DNA of 64,000 bases from positions 8,094,036-8,158,035 of the forward strand of contig JAJEKV010000049.1 in NCBI GenBank assembly GCA_021234155.1. The letters run 5' to 3'. Shown in pieces: positions 1-11,771 of the stretch (positions within the stretch are counted from its first letter, which is position 1; every line of letters begins with the position of its first letter). This DNA is from Isoetes taiwanensis. Its lineage: Eukaryota; Streptophyta; Lycopodiopsida; Isoetales; Isoetaceae. The notes below the pieces were generated by a model. The model was not told where the DNA came from, did no database searches, and saw only the letters and a program-made list of their open reading frames with translations. Both the position numbers and the translations under genes were made by a program.

Positions 1-109
1 ATTTTCATGCCATTGCGCGACTCTTCAGAATCCCACATGTTCCACATTTGATGTTCCTTCACATAAGCCTGGCACACTTTTCAAGAGCCGTAAGTCCCTC
101 CACCATGGT

Positions 110-640
110 TTGAGTTGCTCCAAAAGGAAATTGGAATCCAACCCGCCGGAGAGAAAAACTATTTGGACATATCATTGTGTTCTACTGGTTGGCGTAACCC
201 TTATATCTCTTTGTCATCTATCAACAATGTGTTTGTCACCCGGTATCTCCAAAATTTCTGGTACACTTTGGACAGATCCTTAAGGAAAATTGGCTTATTA
301 ACCACTTTTAATTTTGTGTTGGTGCAAATATTCATTCGATTCCAAATAAAAAGAAATCTGCCCTTATATTCCCCGCAAAGAAACTTTCTCATCAACAAGT
401 CAACATTACTCTTAGCCATCTTTGGACCACAATGCAATCTCAAATTTTGAAAAACACCATTCTAAGAACTCCACGTAATCCAGGCCCGAAAAACCGCTAA
501 TTTTTATGGTTCAATTTTTGAGGGTCACTCCGGCTTGGCCGATGGGGATCCTCTCTTTGAAGTCATAAAACTTGCCTAAAACCCCATTAAAATCCGAACA
601 AGGAGAATTTCAGTTAACCTCTTGGTTTTTCTTGGTTGAG
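110..640 (-). pseudogene. NIF/FCP1-like HAD phosphatase fragment (decayed)
   Basis: Read on the minus strand, this stretch resembles the NLI-interacting-factor/FCP1 class of HAD phosphatases. From the N-terminal side there is a DFNGVL motif (about 568-600), which corresponds to the catalytic DLNG(V/L)L loop. Next comes FEIALWSK (about 440-470), matching the family's F-E-(V/I)-(A/G)-(V/I)-W-S. At 201-300 are NKPIFLKDL and TNTLLIDDK, matching the K-P-(V/I)-F-(F/L)-K-(D/E)-L and N-T-(L/I)-L-I-D-D blocks. The pieces lie in more than one frame, with a shift around 430-445, and downstream residues are garbled, so it cannot encode a working enzyme. Such phosphatase-like copies are often multiplied in plant genomes. 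The assignment rests on motif order only. Confidence 0.55.
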
Positions 641-1730
641 GTTGTATTGGACTCGTTGAGAGGCGATCGCATCTTGTCCGGGATCCGTGGATTCTTTGTC
701 AACTTTATCACCGTGATCCGCATTTGGCTCATGTTCAAAGACCAAAAACTTTTTTCTCGGTGAAGGACCCCGCAGAATGAATCTCAAGGGAATTAATTCC
801 CCCCAAAAAACAGATGCACTAGGAATCTCTTCGTGATGGCTTCCGGTTTAAAGAGCATTTATCTCGCAACATAATTGAAATGAGGAAGACCACGTAAAAA
901 TACAAAAAAATAAATCATGTATGTGGCATCGATATTTTACTTGATAATGATCGCATTCGGTTCACTATCCAAATTTCGTTTTGGAGTCTCCACGGCCGAA
1001 ATTTGGGATTGACTTAGGAGTATCAAATGGGGTGAATTCTAGGTACAACCGGAGGTATCTTGCGATCTCATAACTGATCGAGGCGTGGATAACTGTTGGA
1101 TATCCTTGGTCTCAAATTTCGCAATTTCGCAAACACTAAGTCAAGAGACCCGCGGACAACATCAAGAACATTAGTTAAGGCACTTACTTGTGTCTATTGG
1201 TTCTTGTGGTACCACTCGAATACCAAAAGCCAAAAGCCATGTCTCGGTCATAATGTGGGCAATAACCGGGCTGCAAAGAGGTTCTAGAGTGTCCGCAAAA
1301 CAAATTCAAAATCAATAGAGTCTTTAGACGAGGGTTAGAGATGATAATATTTACCTCAAATGGTGTGATAGACATGGAATGTGATATCGGGTGATCGTGA
1401 TTCTCGCTATCACAACCGGCAACATTTTACCCTCCCATTTCGCATAACGCCCACAAAATGGACAACCTTCATCACCCCTTCTTCTTCCGCCTCGCCAGAA
1501 GCATTGGAAGTGCGGGATCTAAAGGAGTGTCATGACCACTACGCCGTAAAAAATCTCAAATCTTTGCAATCGAGGTAGCACTCCAAAGCAGAAGTCTTCA
1601 TATGCCTTTAGCTCAATTTCAACTCGCTAGTTCCTTATTTAATTGATTCAGCCTGTAACACCGTACCATTTAGCTCTTCATCCTTTAGTTCGCTTACAAC
1701 CCGAACACTCTCTCGCCGCTGATTTCTTTG
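641..1730. other. No gene recognised
   Basis: Only short open frames with no recognisable motif are present. Minus-strand sequence next to the phosphatase fragment may be its eroded N-terminal part, but nothing identifiable was seen. Confidence 0.5.
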
Positions 1731-3210
1731 TCATGATTGATTGCCATCCGTGCAAATCAGCTCTAATTTCGATGCTTTATGCTCCATCAACTCAATCTTT
1801 CTTTTGATATCATTTTTTCTATCCTCGTTTGCTTGCAATCGTTGCTTGCATCTATCAAACCTAGCTGATGTTGCAGCCAACCATTCCTTCACAAGTCTGC
1901 CATAGTCTGCAAAACAAAACACTACGTATATGTCAGCCTCCTAACATAGTAAGCCACGTACTGATGGAAAACCACAATCACACACCACACAACACAAGGT
2001 AGTCTCTACACACCACCACATACCACACACCACACAACATACGGGCCAAGACAAGACACACACACACAACACTGTGGGTGGTGGTGGTGGTGTATGTGGT
2101 GGTGGTGGTGGTGGTGTTGTGTGGTGGTGGTGGTGGGGTGTGTGTGGTGGTGTGTGTGGCGGTGGTGGGGTTTGGTGGTGGGGTGTGTGGTGGTGGTGGA
2201 GTGTGGTGTGGGACATGGTGGAGTGTGGTGGTGGGGTGTGGTGTGGTGGTGGTGGAGTGTGGTGTGGGACATGGTGGAGTGTAGTGGTGGTGGTGGAGGG
2301 GGTGTGGTGTGCATGGTGGAGTGTGACGGTGGGAGATGGTAGAGTATAGTGGTGGGAGATGGTGGGGTGTGGTGTGGGACATGGTGGATGCCAACAACTC
2401 ACCACTCGCCAGACCACACATACCTCATCTATCATTCTGGCATCCATTGCACGAAATGCCCCACAGATGGCATCATAGAGATACAACATGAAAATACAGT
2501 CAACATGATGCAAAATGGTAGTAGACATACCTGATTCTTGAAGTGGATTTGATGTTATCTTTTCTGTGTTGATAGAAACAATCTAGGTCAAGCTTGAGAT
2601 TTTTTTTCTGTTGTAACACAACTAATAATTGAACATACCTGCAATGGCATGTTTTGGTCTCAGAACATTGCTCTGCTTTTCTGTTTTGATTGTGAGTTTA
2701 GATTGAATGTGTGGTCTAGAGGAACCTGATTTGGTTTTTTCCCTATCATCTTCATCATCCCTGTCACTTTTACCATTTTCCTCCTCGTCAGGTTGGATTT
2801 GCCTATGCTTTCTCTTGGGTCTACAAGAACTGGCCTCTGCTTTCTCATCGAGAGTTTTATAATAATCCGAGAAGCTCTTCCAATTAACAGCCTCCCCCTT
2901 TATATGCAGATAATAAGCCACTGCCCAGGTTCCAGGAGCCATTCCACCCCATGTATGTGGCTTCCCTGTAATTCTTTTGTAAATTTGCATGAACTCTTTG
3001 TATTGTTCATTGCTCAGATTCTTCAACTTGTACAAGAAAACATATGCCTTAATTTTTCAGTTTGAACAAAACATTTGGGGGAAAATACCTGTAGCCAGAT
3101 TTATTTGGAACTCTGTCACCCCAAAGCTTCTTTAGATCTTCGTGGGGCACAATCTCTTGTTTGAGGAGAGATTTCATCGTGTAACCAGTGGCGTTCAATT
3201 CTGACTCCAT
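1731..3210 (-). CDS. Unidentified multi-exon nuclear-type protein gene
   Basis: A minus-strand gene model starts at the ATG at 3210 (MESELNATGYTMKSLLK...). A plausible second exon lies at about 3029-2639, with a WGGMAPGTWAVAYYLH segment and a basic/acidic tract (KRKHRQIQPDEEEN...). Exon 3 is 2563-2424 and the last exon is 1906-1731, ending ELICTDGNQS. The last exon is rich in K, E and R with heptad-like spacing and is probably a coiled coil. The exon 2/3 junction (2639 to 2563) has good splice sites and matching phase. The exon 1/2 junction (near 3091, a 62-nt intron) and the exon 3/4 junction (2424 to 1906) do not match phase with the obvious sites, so either the exact sites differ or the gene is damaged. 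I do not recognise the family. The last intron holds a large GTGG satellite. Confidence 0.5.
2069..2400. repeat. GGTGGT/GTGTGG microsatellite inside an intron
   Basis: About 330 bp of G/T-only (plus strand) repeats of GGTGGT and GTGTGG, with interspersed gggacatggtggagtgt units repeated several times. It sits in the last intron of the unidentified minus-strand gene. The G runs on one strand could form G-quadruplexes. Confidence 0.9.
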
Positions 3211-3543
3211 TAGGGTTCAATCGACAAGAAGCGGCAAAACAACAGAAGAAGAGGTGATTATTTCTTAATTCAAAAAGGTGGACAATGACGTGGCATAAAA
3301 TTCAAAATAACCGACACTCATTAATTCGCACTCCCGCAATCTCCGCTTCGGTATGCACCACCCGATTCTACCACAAAGGTGGTGCCAAAATGTGGCGTCA
3401 AAATGCGCGTTTTTGATACACCACAGCGTGCTTTTACCCAACTCTCACTACTTACTCTGTCCACACTTATCCTATAAGGGTCACTGACTATGATGATGAT
3501 GATGATGAAGATATGAATATCAGACAAATGCTAACTAACCCTA
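3211..3543. other. Upstream region of the 3.2-kb gene; no gene
   Basis: No coding frame is convincing here. It contains a short GAT microsatellite (about 3489-3511) and otherwise the likely 5' untranslated and promoter side of the minus-strand gene starting at 3210. Confidence 0.5.
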
Positions 3544-5579
3544 ATGTTATTGGTTTTGAAAATGTGCAGCCAAAAGTCACAGTTGATCAACAAGATGAAA
3601 GTTGAACCTTCAAAAAGAAGGAAAAGGATAGAAGCAGAAATACTTCAAAAGGAATCAGCAACTGATCTTGAAACTTTTGGACGAGATGACATGAGCAGGA
3701 GTAAAAGGCTCAAGAAAAAAGAAGATGAGATACTCAGCCTATTTGAAATATTAATGCATTTGTATGTTTCTGTCTCTAAATATATATGATGAAGCCATGT
3801 CTTCCCCTGACTGCAAGAAATGGATAAGAGCCATGCAAGAGGAAATGGAATTCTTTAATAGAACCAATACTTATGAGCTTGTTGATATGCCAATTGACAA
3901 GAACATTGCTGGGAACAAATGGCTATTCAAGATAAAAACAGAAGCAGATGGAGTAACACCCAAATTTAAAGCCAAGCTGGTAGCCCAAGGCTTCACTCAG
4001 AGGTATGGCCAAGATTATGAAGAAACCTTCTCTCCCCTTGTAAAAATGAAAAGCATAAGGATGTTACTATCTATTGCAAATGCAGCAAACTTGGAAGTGC
4101 ACCACATGGATATGAACACAGCATTCTTAAATGCAAAGTTGGAAGAAGAAATTTACATAAAATTACCTCCAGGGTTTGAAGAAAGGAAAGGGAAAGTCTG
4201 GAAGTTAAACAAGGCAGTATATGGTCTCAAACAATCTCCAAGGGAATGGTACAAATGTATAGACTCTTATCCCAGGGAACAAGGTTTTATCAAACTGCAG
4301 AATGATGGGAATCTTTACAAATATCAAAGTGGAGATGAATGGTGTATAATAGCACTCTATGTAGATGATAATATAATGGTGTCCAAAGGCATCAATATCC
4401 TAGAGCATTGCAAAAGATTCTGAAAAATAAATTCAAGATGTTTGATCTTGGTGAATTGAAAAAATTCTTGCGAATAGAAGTGCATAGGGATAGAGCAAGT
4501 AAAACCTTGACTGTGATGCTGACTGGGGAGGAGATCTTGACACAAGAAAATCTACCTCAGGCTATTTGACATTTCTAGGGGAAGCTCCAATTGGTTGGAA
4601 ATGCAAAAAACAGAATGCTACAGCAATGCTTCAGCTATATTAACTACCAAGGAATTAACATGGGAAAGAAGGTTATTAATTGAGTTAGGTTACAATCAGG
4701 ATAAAGCCACTGAATTATATTGTGACAGTACAAGCTGCATTGCTATGACAAAAGATCCAGTCTTCCATAAGAGGTCAAAGCATATAGAATTAGAGCTACA
4801 CTTTATCAGGGAAGTGGTTGGAATAAATATAGTTAAGCTGATATATGTAAATACCTCAAGGGAAGTGGTTGGAAAAAAATAAAGGTAAGCTGATATATGT
4901 AAATACCTTAAAGCAGTTGGCAAACCTCCTGACCAAAGCCTTACCAGAAAGTAGGTTTGCAGAGTTAAAGAGTTCAATATAGTGCAAGGATTATAGCATG
5001 AAGGGGGAATTGTAAGGTTGGTCATGTTATAATTATTTCATGCTTAAGTCTAGGGGATAAGATCATGAAGCTAGGGATTGCCTAAGTTTAAAGATCAAGG
5101 GCAAGCAAGATAATGGTTAAAGGGAGCACAAATTATTTATAAAAGTCTATTTCGATGTGGACACCTAATATACATTTGAGGGGAAACTTTATTTCAATTT
5201 CCTGATTAAGCATGCCCAAGAATAGGCCTGGTCGATTGGTTCGCCACAGCGGCCGGATCAAGGCCTATAAAAAACTTTAAGAAGAATTACATTGTAGATC
5301 GGAGTGAATTAATTGTGAATGCAGGTGTCAATGGGCTGATCCGATCAGTGCTTGGGCTTTCGAAATATCAGTCAACCAAGCTACAGTAACTTGGTCAATA
5401 ACATTGCTACAGTGGTATTACTGTAGCAATACAAAGATCTGGAATATTGCTTTAACATTTGAAAATTGTATCCTTGAAGTTGTGAAAAGGTTGTAGAACA
5501 TTACATGATCTATTCAATTTTATCTTTGAATAGACTTTTTTGAATTATTCTCTATAGCTTAAATCTTTCATTCCAGACA
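3544..5579 (+). mobile_element. Ty1/Copia LTR retrotransposon fossil (partial)
   Basis: Plus-strand remnant of a Copia element. Recognisable parts are the reverse transcriptase (about 3790-4420, with KWLFKIKTEADG, KLVAQGFTQ, MDMNTAFLNAKL and LYVDDN), the RNase H end (about 4595-4930, with ELYCDSTSCIAM and HKRSKHIELELHFIRE), a polypurine tract aagggggaa (about 5001-5009) and a 3' LTR. The gag and integrase parts and a 5' LTR were not found. It is broken in several places, and the gene order is the standard one for the family. It looks old, but no age can be estimated without a matching LTR. Confidence 0.9.
5011..5579 (+). repeat. 3' LTR of the Copia fossil
   Basis: Begins with TGTAAGGTTGG directly after the polypurine tract. 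It contains a TATA-like tataaaaaac (about 5267) and probably ends with the CA near 5579. The right boundary is approximate because no second LTR is available for comparison. Confidence 0.6.
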
Positions 5580-7636
5580 CCAAAAACCTCCTATGATTTG
5601 AAGCAAGAGCATTTGCAGAGTGTATGGAAATATCGCAGCTTCTGCAAAGCAGGGCTCGATCTTCCAAGCAGAAAAAATATGAAATAGCATGCACCAAAGA
5701 AAACACAAAGGAGGATGCCCCACAACTGCTATGAAATGAAGAGGCAAGGCTCTATACACTGAGTAGCTGCAACCAAGCCATTAAAACAAAGCCAGTCTTC
5801 AATCCGAATCTGAGACTATGGAAAAACCTAAGGCAAAACCCAGAGTTGACGTGATGCACTCTTGAATTTGAATCTGTGGGAAAACCTAGGGCAAAACCGT
5901 AACGTGAGAGTCGAGCAAAAAAGAGACTTTGTTTGGACCCTTCGATGTAGTCGGGTCATTTGTGGCCCTAGGATCTAGGGCTGGATCCAAATCCAAGATT
6001 TAAAGAATAACATTATCAAGACATATATAATCGATAATGTCCGATAGGGACGTCCACGTGGCCGAAAATGCTAAGCTCTAAAGCTTAACGCAGGTTTTTC
6101 CGGAGTTTTTCCTTTTTGCATCAGAACGAAAAAAAAAAACTGAAGGAAAAAAAACTGACGTTGCGGCACTTTAGCCATCTAGGGCAACTCTATGGCGGTC
6201 TCACTGAGGCAAACAGGTATGGCGATATGATGTAATATGAGGAACTTTCGTATTTACTCTTGCCATATCTGTAATGTGATGAGGGCGAGCTTTCGAAGCA
6301 GCAATGGCTACGGCGTCAACAAGAGATAATAACAAGGCCTTCAAAAGGGCTAAGAAATGACTGGAAACATGAGAAAGAAGCTTGCAGGTTTCTTATCGCT
6401 ATTGCTTATATACTGCTTGCAAGGAAAGCTCGAAATTGTGGCTTGCAGGACTGTTATCGCTATTTGCTTTGTGGTTTGCAAGGTGAGCTCGAAATTGAGT
6501 ATGACACTTCTGCAGGTAGCTGCAGTATGCAGGGAAGGTGATGATTTGTCAAGTCCGATTTACCAAGACCAACTGCCTTGCAATCGATCTGCTTTCTTCA
6601 TATGCTCTCCTGAAGCAGGTCTTCCAAAGCATACTCAAAAGGACTGACAGAGCAGGTCTTCTCTTACAATTTCCTTCTTTTTTTTTTTTTTTGCTTGGAG
6701 ATGCAAATGAAGAGATCTATATGTATGTATGGCAGGACAAGGCAAGCTTACATCAGTTAGAGTTTGCTTTGGAATTGTTACATTGTGCAGTACGGTTGAA
6801 ATTCAAAGCAAGTATCTCTAAATAGTTTCTTTAGGGGTAAAAGCTCCAGCTGCGGTCCTAAAAGGTATAGGGTTTTGATCATGTGTTATTCTGTAGCTTT
6901 GTACTTTGGCCTTCATTTTAATTCCACTAGATTAGAAAGTAAGTATGCTTCAAATTTTTGCAGGAACAATGTTATTCAATTTGGGATTTGTTGTTTTGGT
7001 TTTATTGGTGGGTTCAAATCTCATTGGCACCATAGCCATAGTTAAGCAGCCACAACGTTTCCTATCCAATATACAGAGATTTGGAAGCTAACAAGGGTCC
7101 ATACTTATCTTAATGATCCTCAAAATAAATCGGAAGTTTTTTCAGTTTTTTGTAAGTTTGCTAATGCATGCAAGGTAAAAGCTTGAACTTCTTATTAGGA
7201 GATTGTAACATACAATTAGAGTTGAAAGTAAACCTGCTGAACATCTGAGTGCGATGTTAACAAGATTGCGTATTAAACGCGAGCAAATCATCGAAACGAG
7301 AGCAAAAGGAATATTCCTAAAAGATTCTTTTTTTTTTTTACAAAAAAGGGGGTAAAATGAGGTAAAAAAAAAGTTGCATGAAATTCAATTTTGACCCCCC
7401 CCCCCCCCAAATGACTAGTTTTTTGTGGAATGAAAGAATCAACTTTTTTAAATTGACACTTTTCAGAGCAAATAGAATGTTCTTGAGTATGTTTTTAGAG
7501 AGAAACTCTAATTTCAAAGGATAAAATATTTAACAAAAAATTGAAGTAAAGTCTGTAATTGATACTGTAGTATTCTCAAAATTTGAAGATAAAATCTTCA
7601 TATTCACATGCAAAATTTATAATCTTTTTCTAAGAC
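5580..7636. other. No gene recognised
   Basis: AT-rich intergenic DNA. It contains a pair of diverged 30-40-bp repeats at about 5815-5900 (aaaacctaaggcaaaacc type), a small tandem duplication at 6381-6500, homopolymer runs near 6678 and 7329, and a C run at about 7396-7410. Open frames around 6357-6825 have no recognisable motif. Confidence 0.5.
6381..6500. repeat. Tandem duplication, two diverged units of about 60 bp
   Basis: The blocks gcttgcag, ttatcgctat, tttgcaagg/gcttgcaagg and agctcgaaattg occur twice in the same order, giving two adjacent diverged copies. Confidence 0.8.
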
Positions 7637-10600
7637 TCATTTATGTGCAAAAGTGTGGGGAGTGATGAAGGAGGGATCGAGGACGTCATCATGTTCATTT
7701 ATGCCATCCTCATCTCCTTCACTTCTTTCACTGTCACTCGAGGAAGTGCTTGAGTTGTCTTCCTCATCACTATCAACAGATGGTGAAGCATTGCCACCAC
7801 CACTCCCTTTTTCATCCTCTTCCTCGTAATTACAAGCCTTTTAAAGCAAATTAACAGTTTTTTGGCGCAGACGATTGTCTGATTTCAATTTGAAATCATA
7901 GCATAACATAGTCACATCATTCAAGTTCAGCTCATCCCTACAACCCACTTTCTTAGACTTCTTCCCTTTTCCTTGACTTCTTATTTCTAATTCATACCTA
8001 CCTTCAAAATCATTTTCTAAACGTGTCACCAGCCAGTGAATCTTGAGTTTAGTTACTAAGCCTTCCTCCTTGACTGTATCAAGAACTTTTGCTATCCAAA
8101 AGGGTCGACCTTTGTCATCTTCCTCAGTTGGAAGAGCAATCAGCATACCTTTGGCAATTTCTGTGATATTGCCTTCAGGCTCATTCCTACGTCTTGGTCC
8201 AAGTACATGACTCGGTCCTCGTCTTCCTCTGCTGCAGGTGCTATTGTAGCATTGCTAGGACCTGTTTGGTTCTGGGGTTGATGGAAGGTATCAGGCCATT
8301 GAAACGGTTCTTGCAACTGTCTTAGAGCTAGATTTTGCAAGACCTCTTTCTGGTCAAGAAAGAAATTTGTCCACCACAATTGATCTTCTTCTGAGAAGTA
8401 CTTGAAGCCCGAGGAAATGCCATTTTCAATGGCTTTTAAGGATGTCAATGGGGTACTTTTCTTCTGCTTGGACTCCTTAGGATTTTTGAGAGGAAGTTGC
8501 TCTATGAGGCAATGGTCTGGAACAAATTTAAGGAAGTGCAATCCCTCTGCTGAACTCCAATCCTTAGTTGTGGTGTACTTCTTCCTCTGTAAGAAGCTTT
8601 GTCCATCCTTCAAGTAGAACTTGATGTGATGTTGAAAGGTAAGATCATTCAACTTGTTCACAACCAGTTCTCTATCTGAACGTTGAGGAAAAACAAACTC
8701 TCTAAAGTCTGCAGCCTCTTTAAGAAGCTCGACCACTGGAATAGGAGTGTAAGAATCTTCAATGACTCGAACTAAAGTAGGAAGACAAAAAGCTTTCTTC
8801 CTTCTAAGGCGCACAGAAAATCTGCTGAACATCTGGTTAATCTGATCATGGGTGTGCCCTACAAGTAAAAATCCAAGCTTTACTTTTCTGAAGATCCTTA
8901 GCTCCACTAGCATAGCACAATAAGCAAAGAGTGTTTGATTCTTGTTCTCTCTTGTAGTGTTGTCAAGTTGCAAGTAGAGCACAGGTGGTAGTTGCTCTTG
9001 CTCGCACAGGACCTTGTTAAGGATTGTAATTGTCAGGTTTGGGTCACCATGCAAGTTTGGATACGTCAAAAATACTTTGCACTTTAGACTTCCTTTAAAG
9101 ACCATGGCTCCTACAAGGTGAACTTTAACAAAACATTCCTCTGGCACATCTTTTGGAATATTTAGGAAATGGGGTAGAGTTGTCTTTTTTTGATCTATTC
9201 CATCAATTACAATGGACATATATTGCAGTGGACGTTCGACAGCTTTTTTTCTGTGTTTGGCGAGATTTCTTCTCTCAGCTGCTTGTTGTTCACGATGTCT
9301 GGCAAGATTCTGTTGCACAATGTCTGTAAAAGAAATCAGGTTAAAAGTTTTTCTTCAAAGCAAGTGATAGGATGGAGGACATGAGCTTACTTCTTTCGAC
9401 CTCTGTCTTTGCAGTTTCTCGTTGACTTTTCAATTCTGCACATCTCGAGCAAACAGACATTCTATGTCTCCTTGGAATTTTCACAAGGCCAAATTCACTT
9501 TTCCACAGTCTGGTGAAGTGTGAGTAAGAGATGTGCTGAAACTGAATGCATGTCTCTTTGTATTCTTTGAAGACGTCTTTTTTTATAATATTGTCTGTGA
9601 GATGATACATGTTGCTATTAGGCAACTTCTCACATGTCTCTCTAAAATATTTCTCCATCCATGTAACAGCAGCCAGGGCATGCATAGTTACAACTCTTCT
9701 TGGTCCACAATGATCATCAATTGCTGGATTTTTGTCCAGTCTTTTGTGTATTCGAGACATTCTTGTGGACCCTAGACGGTGGACAACCATGAAGCATTTC
9801 TGGCAGACTTGTTCACGGTTAATGTAGTGCAGGAAGGTGTTGCGGTCTGGTCTTACATGATAAGCTAAGTAGGCATTCTGGTTTGCCAATGTCATTGAAC
9901 TGTAGTTGTCTCTAACTGCTCGTAGTTTGGCCATGTTAAATCTGTTGATGCAACCCAATGCACAGCATTTAGTTCTCAGGAGTCTTCTCATTTTGTGTTC
10001 ATCCATAAGGTTTCTTCTTCTTACAGAGGAGCATGCTCTCAAACTAAAATCCACCTTGAATTTCTTTGAAGATTGGCTGGAGAACATGTAATCTCGTTCT
10101 TCCTCGTTGGTGTCATCATCTTCTGATGAAACTTCTACTCTAGGGGTGGCCTCTTCTGTCCTGAGTGGTGTATTTATAGAGGAAAACAGACCACGTGAAG
10201 TTGTTCCCGGAAAAGGCGGTAGTACAGTGTTGAAGGATGGTGATGGCCCATAAGAGGTTGTGGCATCAGCTGTTCTTGTACCATCTTGAAAAGGAGTTCT
10301 TGCAAACATCTCCTTTAGAGCGGACTGGAATTCTGCAAATCCGTGTGTCACAACCGTTGTGTGAAGAGGAGTACATGCTGCAGCATCGTCCTCATTTGTA
10401 GTGAAGTCCTGGTGAGAGAAATTGTAGTGAATATCACAGTCTTCTGTGTTTTCTGTGTTCCTTGTTTGTTTGCACGGAGGAGGCGAAACTACAAGGGGGG
10501 GGGGGTAGCTTGTTCTTGAACACCCCTTCTCGTGGGAGCCGCCTCAGAGGTCCGGGGATGGAAGGAAGGGTGGTGGCAGCATGTTCCGAACTGGTGGTGA

Positions 10601-10843
10601 TGCTTTGGAAGGAGATCCCAGTGTCATGTCTACTGGACTTGGTGACGGTTGGAAGGGTGGTGGAAGTCTGTTACGTGCTGGACTCGGTGTCTCTTCGAGA
10701 AGCAACAACGATGAAGTAGAGGTAGGAGTCGGAGAATGCCGGTCTTCAGAAGATAAGACGTTGTTCCCGAGCGTGTCCTCAGAACTAGACGAGCTTGAGA
10801 CAACGAAAGGTGATGGAAGTTTGTTCACGAAGCGGTTTGTCAT
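7637..10843 (-). CDS. DUF7869-type, transposase-like protein (apparently disrupted)
   Basis: Two main minus-strand exons, 10843-9391 and 9323-7637, flank a 67-nt GT-AG intron whose phases match. Order in the protein: a Ser/Pro-rich N-terminus with repeated LPPPF/LPSPF motifs; an acidic patch; a Cys-containing segment (KCCALGCINRFNM, VCQKC, then VCSRCAEL near 9440), probably zinc-binding; a basic helix-rich stretch across the intron; then the core with SIVIDGIDQ, LQLDNTTRENKN and GHTHDQINQMFSRFS. Those core motifs are typical of the DUF7869 family, found patchily in mosses, lycophytes, oomycetes and cnidarians. The spaced acidic residues suggest an RNase-H/DDE-like fold, which is inference. 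After a frame offset near 8145 comes a BAH/chromo-like GRPFWIAKVLDTV segment and a Ser/Glu-rich acidic tail. In-frame stops at 10544-10546 and 7841-7843 and the offset suggest a recently damaged copy or sequence errors. It is divergent to the methyltransferase gene. Confidence 0.7.
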
Positions 10844-11223
10844 CTTAACAACTGCAAAACAGTGTAGAGATTTGAGAAACTATCTCTACTGCAGAGCTTT
10901 TCCTATTCCCGAATACAAGCCCACCTAGTACAAGTAGTATTTCCTGTAATAATTAAAAGAAAGGCAAACTAAAAGCTATTCCGGAATACACTCGAGCAGA
11001 ACAATAAGGCTAAATGTATTCCACTTCACATAGAATACGAGCAAGACGAAATGGATACCTTTTAAAGGAAATTTTGGCGCCTTCAGTTGCGTATTCCAGT
11101 CTTTGAGCTCAAGTCGCCAGCGCCTCGAATATAATATTTAGAGACTGTATTCCGAACCTCATAGAGAAGACATAGACAGGTAAGCAACAAAGTACAATGT
11201 ACTTTCATTTCTAAGTGTGTTTC
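10844..11223. promoter_or_regulatory. Divergent upstream region with single palindrome sites
   Basis: Non-coding DNA between the minus-strand DUF7869-type gene and the plus-strand methyltransferase gene. An AG acceptor-like TTTTGCAG lies just upstream (minus) of the ATG at 10843, hinting at a 5' UTR intron. Isolated full or half copies of the GTATTCCGGAATAC palindrome occur near 10904, 10977, 11091 and 11147. Confidence 0.45.
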
Positions 11224-11507
11224 TTATTCCGGAATACACTTTCGCCTTCGCGTGAAGGCGAAAGTGTATTCCGGAATACGCTTTGGCTTACGCACTGAGG
11301 AACACTTTGGCTTACGCACTGAGGAAGTGTATTCCGGAATACACTTTGGCCTCCGCACACGAAAGTGTATTCCGGAATACACTTTGGCTTACGCACTGAG
11401 GCCAAAGTGTATTCCGGAATACGCTTTGGCTTACGCACTGAGGCCAAAGTGTATTCCGGAATACACTTCCTCAGTGCGTAAGCCAAAGTGTATTCCGGAA
11501 TACACTT
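11224..11507. repeat. Palindrome array 1: seven GTATTCCGGAATAC copies
   Basis: Seven copies are centred near 11230, 11272, 11335, 11373, 11415, 11457 and 11496; six are full GTATTCCGGAATAC and the first begins TTATTCC. Centre-to-centre distances are 42, 63, 38, 42, 42 and 39 bp; the 63-bp step contains an extra 21-bp spacer copy. The spacer ctttggcttacgcactgagg occurs in both orientations between sites. The array lies upstream of the methyltransferase gene. Confidence 0.95.
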
Positions 11508-11771
11508 TCGTGTCTTTAGGATTTAAAAGAACATTTCTTTCGATTTTTATCGTGAATCTTAGGCATTTTGTCCGCTTTTTAGACTTATTTGGGCCTCTTT
11601 TTTTGTCAATTTTTTTTGTTGTTTTGGCATTTTTGTCCTCTTTTTGTACTCTTTTTGTCATTTGTTTAAGACATTTTGTATTCTGGAATAGTTTTATGCC
11701 AGTGTCTTCTCTAAAAAAGTCGTGTTTGCACACAATGTGTACAGGCAAGAAGGCAGCACCCACAGAGAAGG

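Noticed and set aside
1941-2528. His/Pro/Thr-rich open frames on both strands over the GTGG satellite
   Set aside because: They are translations of a microsatellite. Only the first about 35 residues (2528-2424) overlap a likely exon.
7396-7410. C tract as a functional element
   Set aside because: A single homopolymer with nothing conserved around it.
11224-11507. CRISPR-like array (regular repeats and spacers)
   Set aside because: The repeats are palindromes with shared, not unique, spacers, in an intron-bearing eukaryotic locus without cas genes.
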